This document shows positions 1 to 6,583 of a stretch of 10,712 nt of DNA, piece after piece; within the stretch, counting starts at the first letter, position 1; each line of letters starts with the position of its first letter. The notes under the pieces were generated by a model. It searched no databases, was not told the origin of the DNA, and worked only from the letters and a program-made list of their open reading frames with translations. The stretch comes from Lachnospiraceae bacterium UBA1683. Its GTDB lineage: Bacteria > Bacillota > Clostridia > Lachnospirales > Lachnospiraceae. The DNA lies in NCBI GenBank assembly GCA_002320245.1, contig DCKD01000035.1:1-10712 (forward strand). Direction: 5' to 3'. The translations under genes were made by a program, and so were the position numbers.

Positions 1-674
1 CCCGCCTTTCAGTTGATGCCTATATTTTACCATATATTGCCGTGAAATGCATGCATGAATTAATCAGCGTTTCCCTAAATATTTTTTTATACATCACCTC
101 CGTAATCCCCTGTGCTCCGGGAACCGGAAGCATATCTACCGCTATATAGACGGACGCCTGCAACAGTACAATATCTATCATGGCAAATCCATCCAGTCCC
201 AGTCCACGATATACCACATAAGTAAGAACAAATACACTAAATCTTTGCAGGAATGTACAAATGATGGTTACAACTATCAATTTTTTATGATTTTTCAAAA
301 AGCAAACCGTTTCCCGATAGCCTAATAAGAATTGATTCACTTTGCCTTTTCTTTCCTCCGATTTCTTCCAAAATCTGAAAGATACCAGAAGTTCTTCTAT
401 CTTAGAAAAGATTGTCATAATGATTCCAGGAGAGAACTGCATCGGCTGTCCTCCCGTTGCAGACGGTGTAATACCCGAAAAGAATAAACCAATAAAAGAA
501 TACGCAATGCAGCGCAGCAGTCTTGCCTTCCCGCCAACTCCCTTCAGCGACTGACAGAGTGGCTGCCGCCACAAGGGAAGGCATTGACATCATTTGGACA
601 GAAGCTGCTATATCCGCCATATTCTGATTCCGAAAAACGCTCCAAAACGTGAACGCCATAATGACTGCAAATAT
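1..674 (-). pseudogene. Broken flippase of the LPG-synthetase transmembrane (UPF0104/AglD-like) family
   Basis: This family consists of multi-span membrane proteins related to the flippase half of MprF, which moves lipids between leaflets. The remnant must be read in more than one frame. The N-terminal piece (674 to about 560) carries TFWSVFRNQNMADI. A frame change at about 555 leads to a piece with the family hallmark GITPSATGGQPMQ (about 480-435). After that motif the family normally has about 70 more membrane residues, but here the sequence jumps directly to FSPGIIMTI and continues through FLQR, then DMLPVPGAQGITE near 100-140. The frame then stops at 20-22, and another frame continues with CISR and RHQLKGG to the window edge. 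The N-terminus is also missing: a stop lies at 675-677. Seen: frame changes and hallmark motifs. Known: motif order in the family. Inferred: the size of the missing parts. It cannot encode a working flippase as read. Confidence 0.8.
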
Positions 675-678
675 TCAC

Positions 679-909
679 AGATCGGTAAAACGCTGTTGGA
701 AAAGTATGAAGAATCTTGTTTTTATCTTCCCTTTCAAATCCGGAAAAGAACGGAATCGCCGGAGTTCTTCTCCCTACGCTATATGCCTCTGTCAGCATTG
801 CATCAGCGGCTATCACAACATGAACATATCGCTGTTTCAAAAATTTACGGATTAATGCCGCAAAAAATCCCGGCGTATCTACAAATGCAATATAAATATG
901 AGCCATCAT
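679..909 (-). pseudogene. N-terminal fragment of a hydrolase-like protein (possible permuted papain/NlpC-type fold)
   Basis: The ATG at 909 is preceded by GAAGAGG at good spacing and lies 10 bases after the stop of the glycosyltransferase remnant, so it was the next gene of the same operon. The readable start is MAHIYIAFVDTPGFFAALI, followed by RYVHVVIAAD and TEAYSVGRRTPAIPFF. The pattern of a short beta strand, a conserved YxH and an SxGRRxPAIP segment resembles clostridial hypothetical proteins with a permuted NlpC/P60- or YiiX-like fold; I recall this resemblance and have not tested it. Similarity fades after FPTAFYRS (about 679), just where the flippase remnant begins in another frame. 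The open frame runs on to 544 only by chance. The C-terminal half, where further catalytic residues would lie, is absent. Function unknown. Confidence 0.6.
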
Positions 910-919
910 TTTTTCCTCT

Positions 920-1490
920 TCATTGGAATTTATAAATCTTTTTCGCAATCCGGTATCCATTTACTGTTGCTTTCTTCCCTAACCTTCCCGGCAGATTCGT
1001 CAGACCGCTTAGCTTTGTATAACGCAGCCGAAAATATAAGCCGGGATTCTCATTTTTCAGATCAGCCCATATTTCCCGGTGTCTGGTCTTTGCATTTTCA
1101 TCGCCGGAAAGCAGTAAATGTATGGAGGAAATCGCCATCATAACGGACACATTTCTGCACATATAACTTGCCAGTTTTGGATGTTTCGCCCGCACTTCCC
1201 TTAAATCTACACACTCTGCAACAATCTTTGTAACCTTAATCTGCTGCTCAATTCTGGAAATCAGCACTTTTTCATTCACAGAAAATAATACTGATACAAA
1301 TTGATATCCATATAGCAAAGGGTTTCTACAAATGGCAACGGATAGTAAGCGAAAATATTATCCACATAAAAGGTATGCTCCGGCAGAACCACTCCTGATT
1401 TTCTCAGCACATCCGTGCTGTAAATCAAGGCGTGCATGATCAGATATTGAGAGGGACGAAAATTCTTAATTTCTTCCCATGAACATATCT
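920..1490 (-). pseudogene. 3' part of a second family 2 glycosyltransferase (catalytic N-terminus lost)
   Basis: The sequence from about 1490 reads FPEGKICSWEEIKNFRPSQ, LIMHALIYSTDVLRKSG, LPEHTFYVDNIFAYYPLPFV, then stops at 1276-1278. A second frame resumes at about 1285 with SVNEKVLISRIEQQIKVTK and runs through SGLTNLPGRLGKK to a natural stop at 920-922. These are the middle and C-terminal parts of a common clostridial family 2 glycosyltransferase. Between the two frames the family usually has a short segment of about six residues, so a loss of about 20 bases would explain the shift. The GT-A nucleotide-sugar half with its DxD motif is gone. Upstream, the frame merges with a different glycosyltransferase at about 1490. 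The substrate cannot be told. Confidence 0.75.
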
Positions 1491-1859
1491 TCCCCTCCGG
1501 GAACACATTCTTTCGCCAGTGTCATAAGCACATTCATCTCATATTCATACCGTTCCCCTTCTACGGAAATCAATTTGTCCAAAAGTTCCGAACTAAATGC
1601 CCGAAGTCCCGTCTGTGTATCCGTAACCTTCACGCCGCTTAAAAGCCGGAATTGCTGTTTTGATTGCAGCGCCTTTTCCACGGTTTTCTGAATGCCTTAA
1701 AATAATGCAGATATCACTGATTTTCTCAAAAATCGGCTGATATTTCTCGCCGCTCCCATCATCTACTACCACGATCCGGCACCCATACCCCCAAAGCTGG
1801 TCTGTAATGGTTACTAAGGTTTCATCTGGTTTATACGTCGGTATAATTACAACTGACAT
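1491..1859 (-). pseudogene. Dolichol-phosphate-mannosyltransferase-like family 2 glycosyltransferase, internally deleted and 3'-truncated
   Basis: The ATG at 1859 follows AGGAGA with 9 bases between, 46 bases after the PAP2 stop. The N-terminus is a clear GT-A start: MSVVIIPTYKPDE, then IVVVDDGSG and RGKGAAIKTA. At about 1650 the frame changes, and the other frame gives RLLSGVKVTDTQTGLRAFSS and YEYEMNVLMTLAKEC. These are the N-terminal and central motifs of enzymes that move a sugar from a nucleotide donor to polyprenyl phosphate on the inner face of the membrane. The stretch that should carry the catalytic DADGQH-type motif is missing between them, an estimated 50-60 codons. After AKECVP (about 1490) the reading enters a different glycosyltransferase. 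It is inactive as read. Confidence 0.8.
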
Positions 1860-1905
1860 TCTGCCATCTCCTTTCCATCAAAATTTATATTTCCAATGTT
1901 CTATC

Positions 1906-2430
1906 TCATTTCAACCACTGCCGGACTATCGCATACCCCATATATCCTGCCGCAAGTCCTACAAAAATACCTCCCAATATATCTGTTGGATAATGGACGT
2001 ACAAATACAATCTTGAAAATGCAATGAGACACGCAAGAGCCAATGCCGGTTTCCACAATTTTCTTTCCCCTGAAAAGTAAAGCGCTGCCACCGCTGCAAA
2101 AGAAGATGCCGTGTGTCCTGACGGGAAAGAAAAATCATCCGGTCTTGCAATCAATAACTGTATCTGTGTGTTCACATCACACGGACGTATCCGGGCAAAC
2201 AGATTTTTCAGTATTCCGTTACACACTACAAGGTCTATACACAGCGCAGCCATCATTACCAATCCAGTCTTTCTTGTTTTTGGAAGTAACAAAAGTATCA
2301 CTGCCAGCACAATCCAGATGATTCCTGCATCGCCTAATTTTGTGATAAAACACATGACCGCATCGCCCACTGGCGTCCGTATTCCCTGAAAAAAATCCAG
2401 TATTCTAAATTCAATTCCCACTTTTTTCAC
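1906..2430 (-). CDS. PAP2-family membrane phosphatase (undecaprenyl-diphosphatase-like)
   Basis: The protein has about 174 residues and several membrane spans. All three motifs of the PAP2 acid phosphatase superfamily are present in order: KNLFARIRP (KxxxxxxRP), FPSGHTASS (PSGH) and SRLYLYVHYPTD (SRxxxxxHxxxD). Family members on the outer face remove a phosphate from lipid diphosphates such as undecaprenyl diphosphate (BcrC-type) or from phosphatidylglycerol phosphate; the exact substrate is not readable from sequence. The start is a GTG at 2430 with AAGGAA just upstream; a second GTG three codons later is also possible. Either start lies inside the end of the DUF368 gene (overlap of about 20 bases), so translation is probably coupled. 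The pairing with a polyprenyl-phosphate translocase supports a role in carrier lipid recycling. Confidence 0.9.
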   Translation of the reverse strand: MKKVGIEFRILDFFQGIRTPVGDAVMCFITKLGDAGIIWIVLAVILLLLPKTRKTGLVMMAALCIDLVVCNGILKNLFARIRPCDVNTQIQLLIARPDDFSFPSGHTASSFAAVAALYFSGERKLWKPALALACLIAFSRLYLYVHYPTDILGGIFVGLAAGYMGYAIVRQWLK

Positions 2431-3292
2431 TTCTTTCCTTTATCATCTGCATCCCTGCCACGAGCGCCACACCAATCACACATGGCAATATCTGAAAATT
2501 TCCCAAATTCATTGCTGCTTTCGGTATTTCCAATGTGGTCGGTCCCTGTATGATCGCATAAAAAGAACCAATCATCATACCCAAAATCATGTATATCGCC
2601 TGCAGACGGAATTTCTCAAGACAAACCTTAATCGCTTTTACCACTGTCATTGCTCCTGCAAGCACGCCACACCCAAAAAACATCAGGCACGGAATATAGG
2701 AAAAATCCAGGGAAAGGAATCCTTTCACTGCTGTAATAACCGGAATATATGCACCAAAAATCAGAAGCAGTGTAGAGCCGGATATACCCGGAAGAAACAT
2801 TGCGGAAATTGCAATCATTCCAATAAAAAACAGCTTAACTGCCAACCCGACAGAAAATTGTCCCAAATCCATAGAGCTGCTGCCAATCCTGCCATTTGCC
2901 CATGTAATTCCCGCTACAAGTACAATACCGATCAGGCAAAAAAGAATCCCTTTTCCGATTTCACGGAAACTATCTTTTTCTTCTTTTATAATCAGCGGAA
3001 TCGCTCCGGCAATAAATCCAATAAACAAAGAACTGACTGCGTAAATATGGCTCTCAAATAATGTTGACAGCACAACTACCGCCATTGCCATTCCAATTAC
3101 CCATCCCACGCCTAATTTTGCCAGATACATAAGTGCAGACTTTTTCTCTCTTATTTTTCCAAATGCCAGATCATGGATCGAACCGATAAAACGATCATAA
3201 AATCCCATGATAAACGCTACGGTACCTCCGGATACTCCCGGCACGCTGTCTGCTAATGCCATACAGAATCCATTCATTCCTTCTTTCAACAT
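2411..3292 (-). CDS. popT: DUF368 (PopT-type) polyprenyl-phosphate translocase
   Basis: The protein has 293 residues and many membrane spans. The DUF368 signature ADSVPGVSGGTVAFIMGFYD sits near the N-terminus, and a second half carries the matching FLPGISGSTLLLIFG, as expected for the internally repeated fold. DUF368 proteins have been shown in other bacteria to return undecaprenyl phosphate to the inner leaflet (PopT); this assignment is by family. I place the start at ATG 3292, preceded by AGGAGG with 9 bases between. An upstream TTG (3334) would lie in front of the predicted -10 box at 3325-3330, so it is unlikely to be transcribed. The gene overlaps the PAP2 gene at its end. The promoter carries a predicted response-regulator site, so expression probably follows the two-component system upstream. 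Confidence 0.9.
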   Translation of the reverse strand: MLKEGMNGFCMALADSVPGVSGGTVAFIMGFYDRFIGSIHDLAFGKIREKKSALMYLAKLGVGWVIGMAMAVVVLSTLFESHIYAVSSLFIGFIAGAIPLIIKEEKDSFREIGKGILFCLIGIVLVAGITWANGRIGSSSMDLGQFSVGLAVKLFFIGMIAISAMFLPGISGSTLLLIFGAYIPVITAVKGFLSLDFSYIPCLMFFGCGVLAGAMTVVKAIKVCLEKFRLQAIYMILGMMIGSFYAIIQGPTTLEIPKAAMNLGNFQILPCVIGVALVAGMQMIKERSEKSGN

Positions 3293-3324
3293 ACGAAAAA
3301 ACCTCCTGTTTGTTTTCTGTGGGT

Positions 3325-3380
3325 ATCTTAACAACCCACCTTAAACAAACAAAAGGTAAATTTCTAAACAATTCCTAAAC
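3325..3380 (-). promoter_or_regulatory. Predicted response-regulator operator and promoter for DUF368-PAP2
   Basis: On the minus strand two TTTAG half-sites start 11 bases apart (TTTAGGAATTG then TTTAG, 3379 to about 3364), the spacing expected for tandem binding by an OmpR/PhoB-type regulator. The -10 candidate TAAGAT (3330-3325) is preceded by TG as an extended -10, and there is no good -35. The predicted transcript starts about 26 bases before the ATG at 3292. The same arrangement, at the same distances, occurs at 6891-6945. The link to the regulator at 4989-4279 is inferred. Confidence 0.65.
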
Positions 3381-3396
3381 TCTAAGTCTTTCAATT

Positions 3397-4263
3397 CTAA
3401 ATGATTGCCAGCAAGACCGTTCCTATCGTAATCAACATCACACCAGCAGCCGCCTTTCCCGTCAGTTTCTCGTGAAATACAATCCACGAAAAAGCAATGG
3501 TAACCAGCATACTCAATTTGTCTATTGGAACGACCACACTCGCCAGACCATCCTGCAACGCCCGGTAATAGCACAGCCACGAAGCACCTGTTGCCAGCCC
3601 GGACAGGCAGATAAAAGCCAGTTCTTTTTTCTCTGTCTTTCGGATTTCTTTCTGTTTTCCGGTAAGAAACACCATCATCCATGCCATAACCAGCACCACG
3701 GTTGTACGGATTGCCGTACCAAGATTCGAGTCGATCCCCGCAATCCCAATCTTCCCCAAAATAGCAGTCAGACTTGCAAATACAGCAGACAACACTGCAT
3801 AAATTGCCCATCGCCCGCTTTGCTTTTGTACATTCGTTTCCATATCCTTTTTATCAATCATAAGCAGCGTACCGCCACCAATCAGCAGGACGGACAGTAT
3901 TTTTACTCCTGAAATCCCTTCCTGAAGGAAGATAAGCGCCAGCAAAATCGTCAGCACCGTACTTGACTTATCAATAGGCACAACTTTGTTAATATCCCCT
4001 TTTTGCAAAGCATGGAAATAACACAGCCACGATGCACCTGTTGCCAATCCGGACAATACGAGGAAGAAAAACGTCCTGCCATCAATCTGTCTGATTTCTC
4101 CCCCTGTTCCTGTAATCAGCACCATCAGCCACGAAAACAGCAGCACAATAACTGTCCGAATTGCTGTCGCTACGTTGGAATCTGTTTTTTTAATTCCACA
4201 CTTCGCAAGAATCGCTGTAATTCCTGCAAAAAAGGAAGAACCCACCGCATAAAGCATCCACAT
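3397..4263 (-). CDS. EamA-family (DMT superfamily) membrane transporter
   Basis: The protein has 288 residues with about ten membrane spans and consists of two EamA domains (about 1-140 and 148-288). The halves are unusually alike: both carry TAILxKxGI, DSN, TAIRT, LSGLATGASWLCY, ALQ and VVPIDK at matching places, about half of the positions by eye. EamA proteins carry small metabolites across the cytoplasmic membrane; the substrate here is unknown. The ATG at 4263 has GGGAG 8 bases upstream and lies 15 bases after the response-regulator stop, so the gene is in the same operon. The 104 bases after its stop contain the DUF368 promoter and no clear terminator, so read-through is possible. Confidence 0.9.
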   Translation of the reverse strand: MWMLYAVGSSFFAGITAILAKCGIKKTDSNVATAIRTVIVLLFSWLMVLITGTGGEIRQIDGRTFFFLVLSGLATGASWLCYFHALQKGDINKVVPIDKSSTVLTILLALIFLQEGISGVKILSVLLIGGGTLLMIDKKDMETNVQKQSGRWAIYAVLSAVFASLTAILGKIGIAGIDSNLGTAIRTTVVLVMAWMMVFLTGKQKEIRKTEKKELAFICLSGLATGASWLCYYRALQDGLASVVVPIDKLSMLVTIAFSWIVFHEKLTGKAAAGVMLITIGTVLLAII

Positions 4264-4278
4264 ATTCTTCTCCCTTTC

Positions 4279-4989
4279 CTACTTATTTAATCGGTACCCT
4301 GCGCCCCATACCGTCTCCAAAATCTGAGGATTTTTACTGTCATCTTCAATCTTTTCCCGGATACGGTTAATATGCACCATGACAGTCGCACTGTCTCCTA
4401 CATAGTCATATCCCCATATTTTCTCAAAAATCTGCTCTTTGGAAAATACAATATTAGGATTCATGGCAAAAAACTTCAAAATCTCAAACTCCCGGTTGGG
4501 GAATTTAATTTCCTTCTCCCCCTTATATACCTTCCAACTGTTGATCAAGATACAAAGGTCACGGATTCTTATTTCCTCCGGTTCTTTACTACTTTCTTTT
4601 GGAGATTTCCGCTGCAAACGCTCATACTGCCGCAGATTTGCATGAACCCTCGCCACCAGTTTCGCCGGATCAAAGGGCTTTGCAATATAATCGTCTGCGC
4701 CAAGCCCAAGCCCCCTGATTTCATCTACGGACTCCGTCCTTGCTGTAACCATAAGAATCGGAATGTCTATTGTATCCCTTATCTCCCGGCATACTTCATA
4801 CCCATTTTTCCCCGGAAGCATCAGGTCAAGCAGCACCAGATCAAAACGCTTACGTTCCAGTATAGATGCTACCACTGTTCCTTCTGTTACAATTCTTGTT
4901 TCAAATCCCGCAGACTCCAGATAAGCCTCTTCCACCATACTGATGTCCGCATCATCCTCCACAATCAGGATTCTTTTATTGTCCGCCAT
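4279..4989 (-). CDS. OmpR-family two-component response regulator
   Basis: The protein has 236 residues: a receiver domain (about 1-120) and a winged-helix DNA-binding domain (about 140-236). Receiver residues are all present: acidic pair D12/D13, phosphate acceptor D55 in LVLLDLMLPG, T82 in MVTAR and K104 in AKPFD. The C-terminal domain has the expected FEILKFFAMNP and ends in VWGAGYRLNK. After phosphorylation by the kinase encoded just upstream it should bind paired direct repeats. Two candidate sites lie in this window (3364-3380 and 6929-6945). The ATG at 4989 follows GGAGAGGAG. The gene begins 58 bases after the kinase stop, with a hairpin between, and is followed 15 bases later by the EamA gene. 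Kinase-first order is the less common one. Confidence 0.95.
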   Translation of the reverse strand: MADNKRILIVEDDADISMVEEAYLESAGFETRIVTEGTVVASILERKRFDLVLLDLMLPGKNGYEVCREIRDTIDIPILMVTARTESVDEIRGLGLGADDYIAKPFDPAKLVARVHANLRQYERLQRKSPKESSKEPEEIRIRDLCILINSWKVYKGEKEIKFPNREFEILKFFAMNPNIVFSKEQIFEKIWGYDYVGDSATVMVHINRIREKIEDDSKNPQILETVWGAGYRLNK

Positions 4990-5019
4990 ATTCAGTTACT
5001 CCTCTCCGTCAAGTAAGAA

Positions 5020-5043
5020 CCGCTGCGATTTGCTCCGCAGCGG
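5020..5043 (-). other. Intercistronic hairpin between kinase and regulator genes
   Basis: CCGCTGCG (5020-5027) and CGCAGCGG (5036-5043) are perfect complements around an 8-base loop. The hairpin lies just after the kinase stop codon and before the regulator's ribosome binding site. On the minus strand it is followed by TTCTTACTT, not a strong T-run. It is more likely an mRNA-processing or stability element, or a leaky terminator that sets the kinase to regulator ratio, than a full stop. Confidence 0.55.
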
Positions 5044-5047
5044 GAAG

Positions 5048-6193
5048 TTACACTTCCCTTAGTTCCAGATATACGGCAAGTCCATCCACATTTTCTGCCC
5101 GGACGCTGCCGCCCATTGCCTCCATTAAATATTTTACAATGTATAATCCAAGCCCGTTTCCTTCTTTTTTGTTTCTGGATTCATCTCCCCGGTAAAACTC
5201 ATCAAAAATGTAAGGCAGTTTTTCTTCCGACACACCGACGCCATTATCCTGAAAACAAATACTTAATCCTTTTGGTGTTTTCTCCAATTTGATTTTCATT
5301 CTAAGCGGTGTCGTTTCCCCGTATTTCCTGCTGTTTTCCACAAGATTATCCAGAATCCGCTGAAACTGCTCCGGATCAACCGATACTCCTGCTGTGATTC
5401 CTTTCGTATCTACGGTAATTTCTTCCTGCCCGATCTCTATCACTTCCTGCTTTCCTTTTACATAATTTTTCAGAAAGGCGGCAATTTCTATGGTCTGCAT
5501 GGAAATCGGCATATTCCCTGTCTCCATTCTGGACAGATAGAGAAGCTGGTTTAAGAGCATATCCATATCTCCTGTCCGTTTGTATGCCGCATACAGAAAT
5601 TTCTTTTGCTGTTCCGGTGTAGACGCAACTCCGTCCATCAGTCCCTTGATGGTTCCTTTCATTGCAGTAAGCGGAGTACGCAGGTCATGGGAAATCCCTG
5701 CGATCATATCCGTCCTTGCTTTTTCATATTTCCGGTTCTTTTCCTGTTCCGCCAAAATAGATTCCTGCATATCGTTAAAAACGGCACACACATTTTCAAA
5801 TTCCAGTTCCCCCGTATACGCAATATCCTGTGTCAGATCATTTTCCTTGATCCGTTTCGCACCTTCCGCCAAAGCGTCCAGCGGCTCCATGATGTGGTCG
5901 GTCAGATTTTTCGTGAAAAGCTGGCTGATAAGCACAAGAACGATAATGCAAAGGATTCCGTCCGCCCCAAAAACCAAAATGAACTCATTTCTGTGAACTG
6001 TCCAGTCCTCCAACAGATCGTCTAACCCGTCTCCATCTGTAACGCCTTCCACAGATGTCCGAAACTCCTCCTCAATAGATTCCGCATAGAATTTAACCAC
6101 AAACAAATTTATGATCAAAAAAATAACAAGCGTCACGATAACCATCAGTGCATTTGACAAAAAGATTCTCTTTTTTACCGTTCTTTTTTCCAT
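5048..6193 (-). CDS. Membrane sensor histidine kinase (VanS/PhoR-like architecture)
   Basis: The protein has 381 residues. The order is TM1 (about 12-33), a short outside loop (about 34-71), TM2 (about 72-93), a HAMP-like linker (about 95-150), a HisKA domain with the phosphorylated H169 in GISHDLRTPL, and an ATPase domain with LVENSRKYGE (N box), DNGVGVS (G1), FDEFYRGD (F box) and GNGLGLYIV (G2). All catalytic motifs are intact. The start is ATG 6193 because GGGAGG lies just upstream and the first span begins soon after; an in-frame GTG at 6250 lacks such support. The outside loop is rich in Glu and Asp (for example EEEF and DGDGLDDLLED), which recalls sensors of cationic peptides or divalent cations; this is inference. 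The partner is the regulator downstream. Confidence 0.95.
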   Translation of the reverse strand: MEKRTVKKRIFLSNALMVIVTLVIFLIINLFVVKFYAESIEEEFRTSVEGVTDGDGLDDLLEDWTVHRNEFILVFGADGILCIIVLVLISQLFTKNLTDHIMEPLDALAEGAKRIKENDLTQDIAYTGELEFENVCAVFNDMQESILAEQEKNRKYEKARTDMIAGISHDLRTPLTAMKGTIKGLMDGVASTPEQQKKFLYAAYKRTGDMDMLLNQLLYLSRMETGNMPISMQTIEIAAFLKNYVKGKQEVIEIGQEEITVDTKGITAGVSVDPEQFQRILDNLVENSRKYGETTPLRMKIKLEKTPKGLSICFQDNGVGVSEEKLPYIFDEFYRGDESRNKKEGNGLGLYIVKYLMEAMGGSVRAENVDGLAVYLELREV

Positions 6194-6249
6194 AAAAACC
6201 TCCCGTAACCCGTAATAGGAAGGAAATCTCCCGATTTCCTTCCCATCCA

Positions 6250-6583
6250 CTATACGTCTTCATCTTCACTCAATTTTTTGCCACAATTACCACAGTAATC
6301 TGCCTTTATATCTACGGTCTGCCCACAATCCGGGCATTCTTTTGCAAACGGTTTTCCACACCTGTCACAATATTTGCTGCCACCCGGACGGATTCTTCCG
6401 CACTGATCACAAGTGCCTTTCAAAACAGCATAGAAATAAAGGACTGCCTACTCCCATACGCTTAGATTTTCGGTATGCCCATACCATACAAAGCAGCCAA
6501 TACCATAGTGCACGCCCTGCTCCTATTATACCGCAGCCTGCTATAAGTGCAATATCTCCTGTTGATAAATGCGCTTCTTTCAT
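6250..6583 (-). pseudogene. Membrane protein with C-terminal double zinc ribbon, frame-shifted
   Basis: The ATG at 6583 overlaps the stop of the preceding gene as ATGA. One frame gives an N-terminal hydrophobic part (MKEAHLSTGDIALIAGCG, then LWYWLLCMVWAYRKSKRMG) and closes soon after 6420. A different frame carries KGTCDQCGRIRPGGSKYC, then CGKPFAKECPDCGQ and DYCGNCGKK, to a stop at 6250-6252. The second part has four CxxC pairs, enough for two zinc ribbons. Together they look like one gene of one or two membrane spans plus zinc ribbons, with a small indel or deletion somewhere between about 6415 and 6460. The shift needed is +1, so it is not a classical -1 slippery site. It could also be a sequencing or assembly error. 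Function unknown; the position just before the sensor kinase suggests a role in the same signal pathway. Confidence 0.65.

Noticed and set aside
544..678. C-terminal continuation of the hydrolase-like frame
   Set aside because: This part lies over the flippase remnant, which reads convincingly in another frame, so the extension is chance.
3293..3334. Longer DUF368 start at TTG 3334
   Set aside because: It lies before the predicted -10 box and has a weak site; ATG 3292 has AGGAGG at 9 bases.
3341..3811. 156-residue minus-strand frame with many Cys and Gly
   Set aside because: It overlaps the EamA gene in another frame, and its composition is that of a shifted membrane-protein gene.
3472..3912. 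146-residue plus-strand frame rich in His, Gln and Cys
   Set aside because: Antisense to the EamA gene; the composition follows from the complement of hydrophobic codons.
4372..5016. 214-residue plus-strand frame
   Set aside because: Antisense to the whole response regulator, with no recognisable domain or ribosome binding site.
5580..6025. Two plus-strand frames of about 138 residues
   Set aside because: Antisense to the kinase core; they only mirror its codons.
6194..6250. Longer kinase start at GTG 6250
   Set aside because: No good ribosome binding site, while ATG 6193 has GGGAGG just upstream and fits the first membrane span. The bases at 6250-6252 are also shared with the stop of the zinc-ribbon gene.
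6410..6465. Programmed -1 frameshift in the zinc-ribbon gene
   Set aside because: The change needed is +1 and no slippery heptamer with a downstream structure is visible.
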